DNA of 57,987 nt from Rikenella microfusus (GTDB lineage Bacteria > Bacteroidota > Bacteroidia > Bacteroidales > VadinHA17): contig DZBJ01000016.1 of the NCBI GenBank assembly GCA_022736275.1, positions 1-57,987 of the forward strand. Direction: 5' to 3'. Shown one piece after another: positions 45,696 to 54,114 of the stretch. The position numbers and the translations under genes were made by a program. The notes beneath the pieces are model-generated. The model saw only the letters and a program-made list of their open reading frames with translations, made no database searches and was not told where the DNA came from. The first letter of the stretch is position 1, and the number at the start of each line of letters is the position of its first letter.

Positions 45696-46934
45696 TCAGA
45701 AACTGTATTTTAATTTCATGTAGATCATGTCATTTTCATTATACTGGCCAAAATGGCCTTCGGTTCCTGTGAAAATATTGGCGCCGGCCTGGATGTCAAA
45801 GCCGTCAGCCAGGGAGTAGGATATTCTAGGCCGTATCAGGGCATCCCTGTGTGTGATCCCAGCGTAGGCGAAGAACTCTAGCCACAGTCGTTCACGAAGG
45901 AAATCCTTTCTCGCCAGGAAGGTCATGGTGGTCTCAAATTGGTCATTGAGTATCCCGGTCTCATAATTTGTTATGTACTCCTGGATATACTGCATGCTCA
46001 GCCTGATTCCTGCAAGTGTGTAATCCACACCGGCCATATAGTACAAATAATCCTTTTCGATTGTTGCATCAGGAGCTGTCTGGGCTTCTGTCTGAAAATA
46101 CCTGCCCGAATTGTAGCTTCCCTCACCTCTGATGATTACTGGGCCGAACGGCATGCTGAAACTCATCCCGGTCATCATCATCCTGTGATACTCCGGCCGT
46201 GCCGTCAGCCCGGTAAGCTGCATTGATACCGGGTCAATAATCCTGGTCAGATGTAACGCAGGATCATCTCTCCAGAAATATCCGCCCACTATTTCAAAAT
46301 CTGCCTTCGATCCCATTGATGAGAAGCGGATGAACAACTCGCTGTTATCAAGACTTTTTCTTACCTCCGAAGTAGAATAATCATAGGTCGGAGTAACGGG
46401 GAATGGAAGTTCCGGAGCCCAGATAGAACTTTCTTCCGGCATGCGTGTGGGAGTGAAAACCGGAACCCAGACGACCTCAAGGGTGCTATTCCCATAGTAG
46501 TACCCCGCTTTAAGGGATGTCACCCCCATACGTATTTCCTCAAAATCCCTCAGGAGAAACTCACTCAAATCCTTTGGAGATACGATATCGGTAATAAAGA
46601 CCCCCTCGGCTTTGCCCCAAATGATCTGCTGCTTTCCTGCCCTGAGGTTAAAATTGTTGAAATTCAGGTCGATATAAGCCTCCCGGAGACCGAATTCAAA
46701 ATCATTGTCGAAGTAATGATACAGGTATGGGTTTACCTTGAAGGCAACTTTCTCATTCTTCTGCTCGAGGACAATATTGATCGTATTCTGAAGAATAGCC
46801 CAATCCTTCTCTTCGTTGGTAAGCAGACCCGTATAGTTCCGGACGAATCCGGAGATACTGATGTTTTCCTGTGCCCCGGCCGTAAAGGCCAATGTGCTGA
46901 ATATCAGAATAAGTAACGGTCTGATAAATTTCAT
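45696..46934 (-). CDS. DUF1302-like outer-membrane porin of the exporter operon
   Basis: A 412-residue exported protein (signal peptide ending FTAGAQ) that reads as an outer-membrane beta-barrel: many amphipathic strands with alternating aromatic residues, and a C-terminal Phe (MIYMKLKYSF) as in barrel proteins. It resembles the DUF1302 group through FNLRAGKQQIIWGKAEGVFITDIVSPKDLSEF. DUF1302 proteins occur together with LolA-like proteins and MMPL/HAE3 transporters, as here. Start is the ATG at 46934. It ends the minus-strand exporter operon, 20 bases after the LolA-like gene. Confidence 0.78.
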   Translation of the reverse strand: MKFIRPLLILIFSTLAFTAGAQENISISGFVRNYTGLLTNEEKDWAILQNTINIVLEQKNEKVAFKVNPYLYHYFDNDFEFGLREAYIDLNFNNFNLRAGKQQIIWGKAEGVFITDIVSPKDLSEFLLRDFEEIRMGVTSLKAGYYYGNSTLEVVWVPVFTPTRMPEESSIWAPELPFPVTPTYDYSTSEVRKSLDNSELFIRFSSMGSKADFEIVGGYFWRDDPALHLTRIIDPVSMQLTGLTARPEYHRMMMTGMSFSMPFGPVIIRGEGSYNSGRYFQTEAQTAPDATIEKDYLYYMAGVDYTLAGIRLSMQYIQEYITNYETGILNDQFETTMTFLARKDFLRERLWLEFFAYAGITHRDALIRPRISYSLADGFDIQAGANIFTGTEGHFGQYNENDMIYMKLKYSF

Positions 46935-46954
46935 ATTCAATGTTTTAATTTTAA

Positions 46955-47734
46955 TTAATTCCCAAGGGTCATGCTGCGCTCTGTAAACCTGCTGTCAGGG
47001 ATGCCCTTGTTTTTCTGCACGTCGGTGAATTTTATGACGGTTGTATGATCCTTTTGAACATTATGCATCTTAGTCTCCAGAATAGTCCAGAAGCCGTCAA
47101 CCTTATCAAATTTCTGAATAGAAAGAGTCTTCAAAAGAGTGTTACGGTCATCATAAAATTCTCTCTTCAGACCCAGGAAGTTGTCTTTCATAACCCAGGT
47201 GACGGTTTTGGAGTACATGTAGTCTCCATCCCTGGGGGTGCTCTCAACGACATAGCAGGCCCTGCCTTCAACAGTCTCTTCGCGCAGCAGCTTGTGGTCA
47301 TCCATATCCGGATGCCTGTCACCCAGATCATCATAGGTGAAGTCTGAACCCATGAAATAATCGTTTTTTCCGTCACTGGAGATCCGCTTGGTTCTCTTCA
47401 GCGCCGGGAGATAAATCCACTGGTCATCGCTCCGGCCGTCGGAATAGCTCCAGTTCATGAATGAAGTGTTTTTGACGTCGGCCGGTGTGATGAAGAACAT
47501 TATCTTCTTTTCCGTTGCACCGTCATCCTTTATAAACTGACTAAGTGTGCGGATGCGTTGTTCCCCGCGATTGTTCGTAAGGGTCATGGTCATGCTTCCC
47601 TGGGTGTCTTCACCGGCCGGGTTGTTGTAAACCTTTTCCATTATCTGACTGCCTGTAAGCTGTCCCATTGTATGAGGAACGAAAGCAAACAGCGACAGAG
47701 ATGTCATCATCAGAAATAGTGTTTTTGTTTTCAT
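46955..47734 (-). CDS. LolA-like outer-membrane lipoprotein-sorting family protein
   Basis: A 259-residue exported protein (signal peptide residues 1-24, ...PHTMG) of the LolA-like family annotated as outer membrane lipoprotein-sorting protein. Landmarks are SQIMEKVYNNPAGEDTQGSM, DDQWIYLPALKRTKRIS and KNDYFMGSDFTYDDL. It is not the general LolA but the version found with HAE3-type RND pumps, and probably carries a hydrophobic substrate across the periplasm. It lies 18 bases after the pump gene and 20 before the porin gene. Confidence 0.88.
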   Translation of the reverse strand: MKTKTLFLMMTSLSLFAFVPHTMGQLTGSQIMEKVYNNPAGEDTQGSMTMTLTNNRGEQRIRTLSQFIKDDGATEKKIMFFITPADVKNTSFMNWSYSDGRSDDQWIYLPALKRTKRISSDGKNDYFMGSDFTYDDLGDRHPDMDDHKLLREETVEGRACYVVESTPRDGDYMYSKTVTWVMKDNFLGLKREFYDDRNTLLKTLSIQKFDKVDGFWTILETKMHNVQKDHTTVIKFTDVQKNKGIPDSRFTERSMTLGN

Positions 47735-47752
47735 GTTATTCTCTTTTTAATA

Positions 47753-50080
47753 TTAGTTTGAATGCTGTTTTTGTTTTTTGACATTCAGTTTTGTGCCCTT
47801 GTTTTTAACAAAGAGGTTATAACTGAACACCAGTATCATCATAATTGTCAGGGTCCCCAGCAGGCTTGTAAACATGTTGAGAGACACGAGGGCTCCAAGA
47901 GCCCTGTTTGGCGGGAATACTGAAAGAGTAAGGACGAGAAAACCTGAGATAACTACTATGGCGTTGAACATTATTGCCTTCCCGGTCTGGTTCATCGTAC
48001 GGTAGATGGCGGTCACCTTCAACCTGCTGTGCTGCAGGTTCAGCTTATAGTATTGCAGGAAATGAATGGCATAATCAATCCCTATCCCGATGGCAATACT
48101 TGAAAGCAATGCCGTGGTAGTGCTCAATGGGATATTTAACAGTCCCATTAATCCAAAGCTCAGGATGGCCGTGATCAGAATGGGGACGGACCCTATAAGA
48201 CCGGCCTTCAGGCTTCTGAACATTATAATAAGCAGTATCATGACGGTCAGGAGCGAGATAAAAAGACTCTTTATCTGTCCCTGAAGAATGAGATCACTGA
48301 ATACAAGCGCCTTGTAGCCTGATCCGGCATAGTTAAGGGTTATGCCCCGTTCGTTGAGGCGGGTTTCATACTGCTTTATTACCCCCAGCGCCTCATCAAT
48401 TGTTTTTGAATCATCGCCTTTTAGCTGGAAGGTGAGGTTAGTCCGGTTGTAATCATAGTTGATAACCTTCAGGAGGTTCTCCGGATCACCCGACATCTCG
48501 TACAGAAGCAGATACTGGGCAACCATCTCATCGTCAGAAGGAATTGAATAGAACTCATCCCTGTCTGCATTCATTACCTTGTTCATTCGCTTGAGGTAGT
48601 CAGCCAGGGAGAATGAGTTTCCGACCTTCATCAGCTTTTCTGTCTCATTTTGTATTTCGTCTATTATAAGGAGATTTTCCGGCTGCTTGAAGGCATCAGG
48701 CTGCGTGCTTTCAAGTATCACGTTGAGGGTTGAGGTTCCCCCAAATTTGCTGTTCACAAACGCATCGGTAAGGGCTATTTGGCTGTCCTTTTCAAACTTG
48801 TCAAGGAAGCTGGAGTTGATCCATACCTTTCTGATACCCACCAGTGAGATTATGAGCAGGACTCCCACTATTCCGTAAACCCACCATCTGTTAAGCAACA
48901 GCCGGTTTGAGATGAATCTGAATGCCCGGCCTCCGCCGATATTCTTCACATCTGTCTTTTTGGCTTTAAACCTGTATCCGAAGATCAGAATTGCTGCCGG
49001 CAGCAGTGTCAGCGCCAGAACCCAGGCTGAGAAGATACCGAATGCAGTAAATATTCCGAAGTATTTGATTGGGTATACCTGAGAAGAGAGAAGTGACAGG
49101 AATCCGACGATGGTGGTGAATGCAGCCATTGAAAGTGGCACGAAAAGTATTCTCACCGTGTATTTTACGGCCGGAAGAGGCGGTGTGCCCGGATGCTCCT
49201 GGTAATACCTGTTGAGATGATTATAAAAGTAGATTCCGTATGCTACGCCAATTGCTATCAGCATGACCGGTATCATTGTTGAAACGGAATATACGGGCAC
49301 ACCGGTGACGGTCATCAGGCCAAAGGCCCAGATGGTGCTGATAAAAACAGTGAAGAGAGTGGTCATTGTTGCCCTGAAGCTCTTCAGGAGGAGAAACAGG
49401 ACAATACCGATTACTATAATTACAATGGGCACCATCCTTTTCATGTCTGCCGGAGCGAGCATTGCCATGGTTCCTTCAACTATCGGGCGGCCGGCGATGT
49501 AAATACGGTTATCAGTATTCTCATACTGTCTGACATAATCAACAATACTGTCATGGAGCTCGGTGGTGAATGTGCCGCTTTCCATCCCTGCAACAACCAG
49601 GGCAACGGTTTCATCTTCGGATACCATTCTTCCAAACACCATATCGTTGGTCCGGACGTTGGTGCGTATTTCATCCAGTTTTTCAGTTGAGGAGGGCACC
49701 CTTTCATAGAACGACTTTACATCCATGCCATTTTCGCTTCCGACGATGTTATCAGCTGTGTAAAGCGACATAATGTCACTCTCATCAAACACCGGGAAAC
49801 CTGTCAGTCCCAGGCTGATATCCTTAATAGCCTGCAATGTTTCCGGGTTGTAGATACCCGTCTTGTTTTCAATTGCAATGAGAATACCGTCCTTGATATT
49901 GAACCACTCTTCAGCCTGGTCGCTGTAAACGAATGCCGGATGCGTTTTCGGCATATACTCATCGAGATTTGTCTCCATGCGGGCATTTTGACGCATCGAA
50001 TTCATAAAGAAGACTGATGCTGCGAGAGTTATCAGTATGATTCCCCAGGCAACCGGTTTCATTTTTTTGAGCTCATTCAT
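47753..50080 (-). CDS. RND superfamily transporter, MMPL/HAE3 type
   Basis: A 775-residue inner-membrane pump with two repeats of one plus five transmembrane helices and two periplasmic domains (about residues 35-200 and 425-590). Conserved helix segments are IGVAYGIYFYNHLNRY (about 277-292) and IGIGIDYAIHFLQYYK in the second half. It is shorter than HAE1 multidrug pumps (about 1050 residues) and has the HAE3 size; HAE3 members include HpnN, which moves hopanoids. With the LolA-like protein and the porin downstream it could form a three-part route for a lipid or hydrophobic compound. Expression is probably controlled by the TetR gene just upstream. Confidence 0.9.
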   Translation of the reverse strand: MNELKKMKPVAWGIILITLAASVFFMNSMRQNARMETNLDEYMPKTHPAFVYSDQAEEWFNIKDGILIAIENKTGIYNPETLQAIKDISLGLTGFPVFDESDIMSLYTADNIVGSENGMDVKSFYERVPSSTEKLDEIRTNVRTNDMVFGRMVSEDETVALVVAGMESGTFTTELHDSIVDYVRQYENTDNRIYIAGRPIVEGTMAMLAPADMKRMVPIVIIVIGIVLFLLLKSFRATMTTLFTVFISTIWAFGLMTVTGVPVYSVSTMIPVMLIAIGVAYGIYFYNHLNRYYQEHPGTPPLPAVKYTVRILFVPLSMAAFTTIVGFLSLLSSQVYPIKYFGIFTAFGIFSAWVLALTLLPAAILIFGYRFKAKKTDVKNIGGGRAFRFISNRLLLNRWWVYGIVGVLLIISLVGIRKVWINSSFLDKFEKDSQIALTDAFVNSKFGGTSTLNVILESTQPDAFKQPENLLIIDEIQNETEKLMKVGNSFSLADYLKRMNKVMNADRDEFYSIPSDDEMVAQYLLLYEMSGDPENLLKVINYDYNRTNLTFQLKGDDSKTIDEALGVIKQYETRLNERGITLNYAGSGYKALVFSDLILQGQIKSLFISLLTVMILLIIMFRSLKAGLIGSVPILITAILSFGLMGLLNIPLSTTTALLSSIAIGIGIDYAIHFLQYYKLNLQHSRLKVTAIYRTMNQTGKAIMFNAIVVISGFLVLTLSVFPPNRALGALVSLNMFTSLLGTLTIMMILVFSYNLFVKNKGTKLNVKKQKQHSN

Positions 50081-50088
50081 ATCTGTGT

Positions 50089-50106
50089 TTGTTAATATTA
50101 ACTAAC
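50089..50106. promoter_or_regulatory. Candidate TetR operator in front of the RND pump gene
   Basis: TTGTTAATATTAACTAAC contains the perfect 12-base palindrome GTTAATATTAAC (50091-50102). It matches the palindrome in the tetR promoter (51080-51097) at 14 of 18 positions without gaps. It lies nine bases ahead of the ATG of the pump gene, a position where binding could block transcription or initiation. Confidence 0.55.
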
Positions 50107-50242
50107 GTATGTTTATCAATAAAATCCGGGAAGTGAATACAATGAATCTGTTTTTACTTAGTGCGGTTTGTTTCTGCCCGGCAGGGTGTCTCCCGGTACA
50201 TGCGGATTGTAGCGGGTAAAATAATCATCAGGTATGGTGTGG

Positions 50243-50824
50243 TTATTTGGCAGCAATCATATTTGCTATGGCGTTGAAGAGGTACCCAACCTCATCTGCC
50301 TGGTTGAACTGTCTGTCTCCTTCCTGCCACTTTCTCACCAGCATTCGGAGCGAGCCTGTAATGATAATGGTGATATATCCCGGATCAATGGCATTGTTAA
50401 TTTCGCCTGATTTTTGTCCTTCTGTCACAAGTGCTTTTATTACAGAGCTGTTATGCTCCATTATTTCTGAAATCGTTTGCCGCAGGAGCGGCTCATTCCT
50501 GAACACTTCCTCTGAAAAAATAACGCTGACCATTGACGGATTCTTTTCAAATGCCTTAAAAAGTCCCTTGAAGATATTTTTCAGTTTTTCAACCGGGGAG
50601 ATATCACCGGAGGAGTGTTCGCTGAAAAGCTTGCTGCTCATGGTCCTGAATTCGTCAAGTATTGCAATCAGGATGCTTATCTTGTTTTCATAATGCCTGT
50701 ATATGGCCGGTTCCGAGATCCCGATTCTCCCGGAGATATTCTTAATTGTTAGGTTCTGGATACCCTCTGCGGAGATAATCTCCAGTGATGCTTCCATTAT
50801 TTCCTTTTGACGTTTTGACGACAT
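50243..50824 (-). CDS. TetR family transcriptional regulator
   Basis: A 193-residue regulator with an N-terminal helix-turn-helix (IKNISGRIGISEPAIYRHYENKI, about residues 27-48, in two parts separated by the turn) and a helical ligand-binding domain. It is encoded upstream of the RND operon on the same strand, 162 bases before the pump start. The matching palindromes at 50089-50106 and 51080-51097 suggest it represses both the pump operon and itself; the inducer would be a pump substrate. Confidence 0.92.
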   Translation of the reverse strand: MSSKRQKEIMEASLEIISAEGIQNLTIKNISGRIGISEPAIYRHYENKISILIAILDEFRTMSSKLFSEHSSGDISPVEKLKNIFKGLFKAFEKNPSMVSVIFSEEVFRNEPLLRQTISEIMEHNSSVIKALVTEGQKSGEINNAIDPGYITIIITGSLRMLVRKWQEGDRQFNQADEVGYLFNAIANMIAAK

Positions 50825-50841
50825 CTCTTGATCTTTTACGA

Positions 50842-51042
50842 TTATTTTTTGACTCTTTTATTAATTACCATGCTTGTTACTGCAAACAAAATAAACAGTA
50901 TTCCGAGCCAGATATGAAGATGAACTATCAACCTGTGGTGCGGAGTTGTTTTGGTGAGATAATGTATAAAGAGCGGTATTGAGGTCAGAATTGTTCCGGT
51001 GAACCCGATGATTCTTAGCACATTAATTATTTTTATACACAT
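50842..51042 (-). CDS. Small two-helix membrane protein
   Basis: A 66-residue product with two hydrophobic helices (about residues 5-28 and 40-60) separated by a His-rich loop (KTTPHHRLIVHLHIW), ending in KRVKK. It begins with ATG, is the first gene after the tetR promoter, and ends 17 bases before tetR, so it would share the autoregulated transcript. No family is recognised. The histidines could bind metal or heme, but that is speculation. Confidence 0.55.
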   Translation of the reverse strand: MCIKIINVLRIIGFTGTILTSIPLFIHYLTKTTPHHRLIVHLHIWLGILFILFAVTSMVINKRVKK

Positions 51043-51073
51043 ATTTCATTCAGTTTAGAATATTATAACATCA

Positions 51074-51104
51074 CAAAGGTAGTGAATGTTCACTAACAAA
51101 CAAA
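51074..51104 (-). promoter_or_regulatory. tetR operon promoter with embedded palindrome (candidate TetR operator)
   Basis: On the minus strand, a perfect -33 TTTG (51101-51104), a 19-base spacer and a perfect -7 TACCTTTG (51074-51081) form a strong Bacteroidota promoter, with a start near 51068. Between the two boxes lies TAGTGAATGTTCACTA (51080-51095), an inverted repeat with 7-base arms. A repressor bound there would occlude both boxes. Confidence 0.7.
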
Positions 51105-51312
51105 TTTGTGTATCTATTTTTTTTATTCCGGTACTATTTTCAGGCCCAAACCCTGTAACCGGAATCAAAAGGGTAAAAGTGGGTATGCGGTCAAAAAAAG
51201 AAAACAGTTCATTTGAAGGACTGAAAAAATTTACCCAAGTTTGTTCTGGTATTATCCGGCAGTTGACCCGATCTGACCTGATAACCTTAAGAAATTCAAT
51301 TCTGACAACCCT

Positions 51313-52668
51313 ATGAGTACAAACACGACAAAATTATCCGTTAAGGAAAAAATCGGATATGGCCTTGGCGATACAGCCTCGCACTTTGTATGGGACATGG
51401 TAGGCTTCTGGATACTGATCTTCTATACTGACACTTTCGGAATATCTGCCGCTGCTGCCGGAACCATAATGCTGATCGCCCGCTTCTGGGACATGATCAG
51501 TGATCCGATCATGGGTATCATTGCCGACCGTACCAGCACCCGGTGGGGGAAATTCCGACCCTACCTGCTGTGGATGGCGCTTCCCTACAGCGTACTGGCA
51601 GTGCTTACCTTTTCCACGCCTGACATAGGCCCTACCGGAAAAGTCATTTATGCAGGAGCCACATATCTTTTGCTGATGACTGTTTTTACCGCCATCAACC
51701 TTCCTTATTCGTCGCTGGGCGCAGTAATGACTTCCGACTCATACGAAAGGGCCGGATTGAATTCATACCGTTTCATATTTGCTTTTGTTGGTCAGTTTAT
51801 TGTTACGGGAACCGCCCTGTACCTGGCCAGTTATTTCGGCAAGGGCGACAACGCCAAGGGCTACCAGTACACCCTGTTGCTGTTTGCGGCAATTAGTTTC
51901 ATACTGTTCATGATTACCTTCAGGACAACCAGGGAAAGGGTAAAGCCTCCCGCCCTGCAACAGCATAATCTTAAACAGGATATTAAAAACCTGTTCAGGA
52001 ACCGACCCTGGGTCATACTCTTCTTCGTAGGCATTGTCTCGTTTATCATGTTTGCCCTGCAGAATCTCTCCATTGCCTATTACTTCAAATATTACATAGG
52101 GCTGGAACAGAACGTCCAGCTGTTCAATGTGATCGGTACCGTTGCGCTGATAGCGGGCATACCGTTCTCAAAGCCGCTGGCAAAAAGGTTCGGGAAACGA
52201 AACGTATATATTGCCAGTTCGCTGCTGTCCGGCCTGTTTTTCATTTTGCTGTATCTCCCCGGCAGCGAGAATATGACTACCGTTTACATACTGAATATCC
52301 TGGCAAAATTCACCTATGCTCCTGCCGTTCCGTTGCTCTGGACCATGCTGGCCGATACTGCCGATTACTCTGAATGGAAGTTTGGCCGGCGTGCCACCGG
52401 ACTGGTCTTTTCGGCAGCCACATTTGCACAGAAGGCCGGATGGGGCATTGGCGGTGCACTGGCAGGCTGGATGCTTGCCCTGTTTCACTTTGTTCCAAAT
52501 ACTGACCAGTCTGCAGCCACCATAAACGGAATGAAACTAATGATTTCAGTGTTTCCCGGGGTTCTGTACATGTCATGTGCCATTCTGCTTTATTTCTATG
52601 CCATTGACCATAAAACCTGCCTTCTGATGCAGGAGGAGCTGGACAAAAGGAGGGAAAAGTCAGAATAA
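51313..52668 (+). CDS. MFS transporter, GPH (sugar:cation symporter) family
   Basis: A 451-residue membrane protein with about 12 transmembrane helices. The N-terminus, GYGLGDTASHFVWDMV, and the segment ARFWDMISDPIMGIIADRT with RWGKFRPYLLW are the hallmark of the glycoside-pentoside-hexuronide:cation (MelB-like) family. The second half keeps ADTADYSEWKFGRRATGLVFS. It would import a sugar or oligosaccharide with Na+ or H+. The GH17 gene follows after 116 bases, so a beta-glucan-derived oligosaccharide is the likely substrate. Confidence 0.92.
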   Translation: MSTNTTKLSVKEKIGYGLGDTASHFVWDMVGFWILIFYTDTFGISAAAAGTIMLIARFWDMISDPIMGIIADRTSTRWGKFRPYLLWMALPYSVLAVLTFSTPDIGPTGKVIYAGATYLLLMTVFTAINLPYSSLGAVMTSDSYERAGLNSYRFIFAFVGQFIVTGTALYLASYFGKGDNAKGYQYTLLLFAAISFILFMITFRTTRERVKPPALQQHNLKQDIKNLFRNRPWVILFFVGIVSFIMFALQNLSIAYYFKYYIGLEQNVQLFNVIGTVALIAGIPFSKPLAKRFGKRNVYIASSLLSGLFFILLYLPGSENMTTVYILNILAKFTYAPAVPLLWTMLADTADYSEWKFGRRATGLVFSAATFAQKAGWGIGGALAGWMLALFHFVPNTDQSAATINGMKLMISVFPGVLYMSCAILLYFYAIDHKTCLLMQEELDKRREKSE

Positions 52669-52744
52669 AGCTAAATCATGTCTGTGCGTCCTGACAAAAC
52701 AGATAATGTCGCCAGCGCAATCAGTGAATACTAATTGACAATGA

Positions 52745-52752
52745 TACCTTTG
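52745..52752 (+). promoter_or_regulatory. Candidate -7 element for the GH17 gene
   Basis: TACCTTTG is an exact TAnnTTTG match, with a predicted start near 52759, about 26 bases before the ATG at 52785. No TTTG is found at the proper -33 distance, so activation by a regulator is possible. Confidence 0.45.
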
Positions 52753-52784
52753 CAACATTCATAAATGATAACATCATCTGCATT

Positions 52785-54059
52785 ATGAAAAAGTTACTTC
52801 CAATTCTGATTTTTGCCATTGCTGCTGTGCTGGTTGCATCATGCAACCCAAGGCCGGTCGCCACAGGCAAAACCGCAGCCGAAATTCTTGGATCGCCAGA
52901 CTATCAGGCCATCTCGTACGGAGGGTATCGTGATACGACGAGAGATATTCAACCCACGATTCCCCAGCTGAAGGAAGACATGAAGATTTTGTCGGCCATG
53001 GGAATAAAAGTGGTGCGTACCTATAATGTCCACTTCGATGAAGCAGCTAACCTGCTGGAAGCCATCAGGCAGATGAAGACCGAAGATCCCGGATTTGAGA
53101 TGTATGTGATGCTTGGTGCCTGGATAGACTGTAAAAATGCATGGACTGCCCTCCCCGACCGGATCAGAAATGAGGAGAGCCCCAGGAATGAAACAGAGAT
53201 TGCGCGGGTTGTTGAGCTGACGCAGCAATACCCCGATATTGTAAAAATTATTGCGGTGGGTAACGAAGCTATGGTACACTGGGCATGGGATTATTATGTT
53301 GAACCCGCCATCATCCTGAAATGGGTAAATCATCTGCAGAATCTCAAGAAGCAAGGCGAATTGCCAGGGACTATATGGATAACCAGTTCGGACAATTATG
53401 CCGCGTGGGGTGGCGGCGGAAGCGAGTACCATCTGGAGGATCTCAATGAACTCATCAAAGCTGTTGATTATATTTCGATGCACACTTACCCGATGCATGA
53501 GACGCATTATAGTCCCGACTTCTGGAGAATACCCGAAGAGCAGGAAGATCTGTCAGACATGGAGAAAATTGACTCGGCCATGATAAGGGCAAGGGATTAT
53601 GCCATTGCTCAGTATGAAAGCGTGGTGGCCTACATCGAAGGTCTCGGTGTTGCCAAGCCTGTTCATATAGGCGAAACAGGCTGGGCAACCCAATCAAACG
53701 AACACTACGGTGATTCGGGATCAAGGGCTACAGATGAATACAAGTCGGCGCGCTTTTATCATCTGATGCGGGAATGGACTAACACCAGCGGCATAAGCTG
53801 TTTCTTTTTTGAAGCTTTTGACGAGCCCTGGAAGAGTGCCGCTAACCCGCCTGGTTCAGAGAATCACTTCGGGCTGATTAACATTCAGGCACAGGCAAAA
53901 TACGCCTTGTGGGATATGGTTGATGCAGGCATCTTTGAAGGCCTTACCCGCGATGGGAAACCAATTACAAAGACATTTAACGGTGACACCGCCGCCCTGA
54001 TGCAGACCGTGAAGGTGCCGCCGGCATTGTCGGAAATAAATGCCGTGCCAGTTCCATAA
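52785..54059 (+). CDS. GH17 family glycoside hydrolase lipoprotein (beta-1,3-glucanase-like)
   Basis: A 424-residue lipoprotein (signal ending VLVASC, Cys20) with a GH17-type TIM barrel. The opening QAISYGGYRDTTRDIQPT, then GIKVVRTYNVHF, resembles the Scw11-like (COG5309) branch. The acid/base is Glu161 in VGNEAM, and the nucleophile is Glu297 in HIGETGWAT. It should cut beta-1,3-glucans such as laminarin or related cell-wall glucans and may act by hydrolysis or transglycosylation. Its likely site is the outer membrane or periplasm. Neighbouring symporter and porin fit uptake of the products. Confidence 0.88.
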   Translation: MKKLLPILIFAIAAVLVASCNPRPVATGKTAAEILGSPDYQAISYGGYRDTTRDIQPTIPQLKEDMKILSAMGIKVVRTYNVHFDEAANLLEAIRQMKTEDPGFEMYVMLGAWIDCKNAWTALPDRIRNEESPRNETEIARVVELTQQYPDIVKIIAVGNEAMVHWAWDYYVEPAIILKWVNHLQNLKKQGELPGTIWITSSDNYAAWGGGGSEYHLEDLNELIKAVDYISMHTYPMHETHYSPDFWRIPEEQEDLSDMEKIDSAMIRARDYAIAQYESVVAYIEGLGVAKPVHIGETGWATQSNEHYGDSGSRATDEYKSARFYHLMREWTNTSGISCFFFEAFDEPWKSAANPPGSENHFGLINIQAQAKYALWDMVDAGIFEGLTRDGKPITKTFNGDTAALMQTVKVPPALSEINAVPVP

Positions 54060-54114
54060 ACAAACGCTAATCCCGAACCAAAATAAAACTCAGGCAGGAA
54101 ATCATACGGTTTTT

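Noticed and set aside
51086..51316. Open frame of 76 codons on the plus strand before the symporter gene
   Set aside because: It starts inside the TetR palindrome, has no family resemblance and shows basic, low-complexity composition; the symporter start is clear without it.
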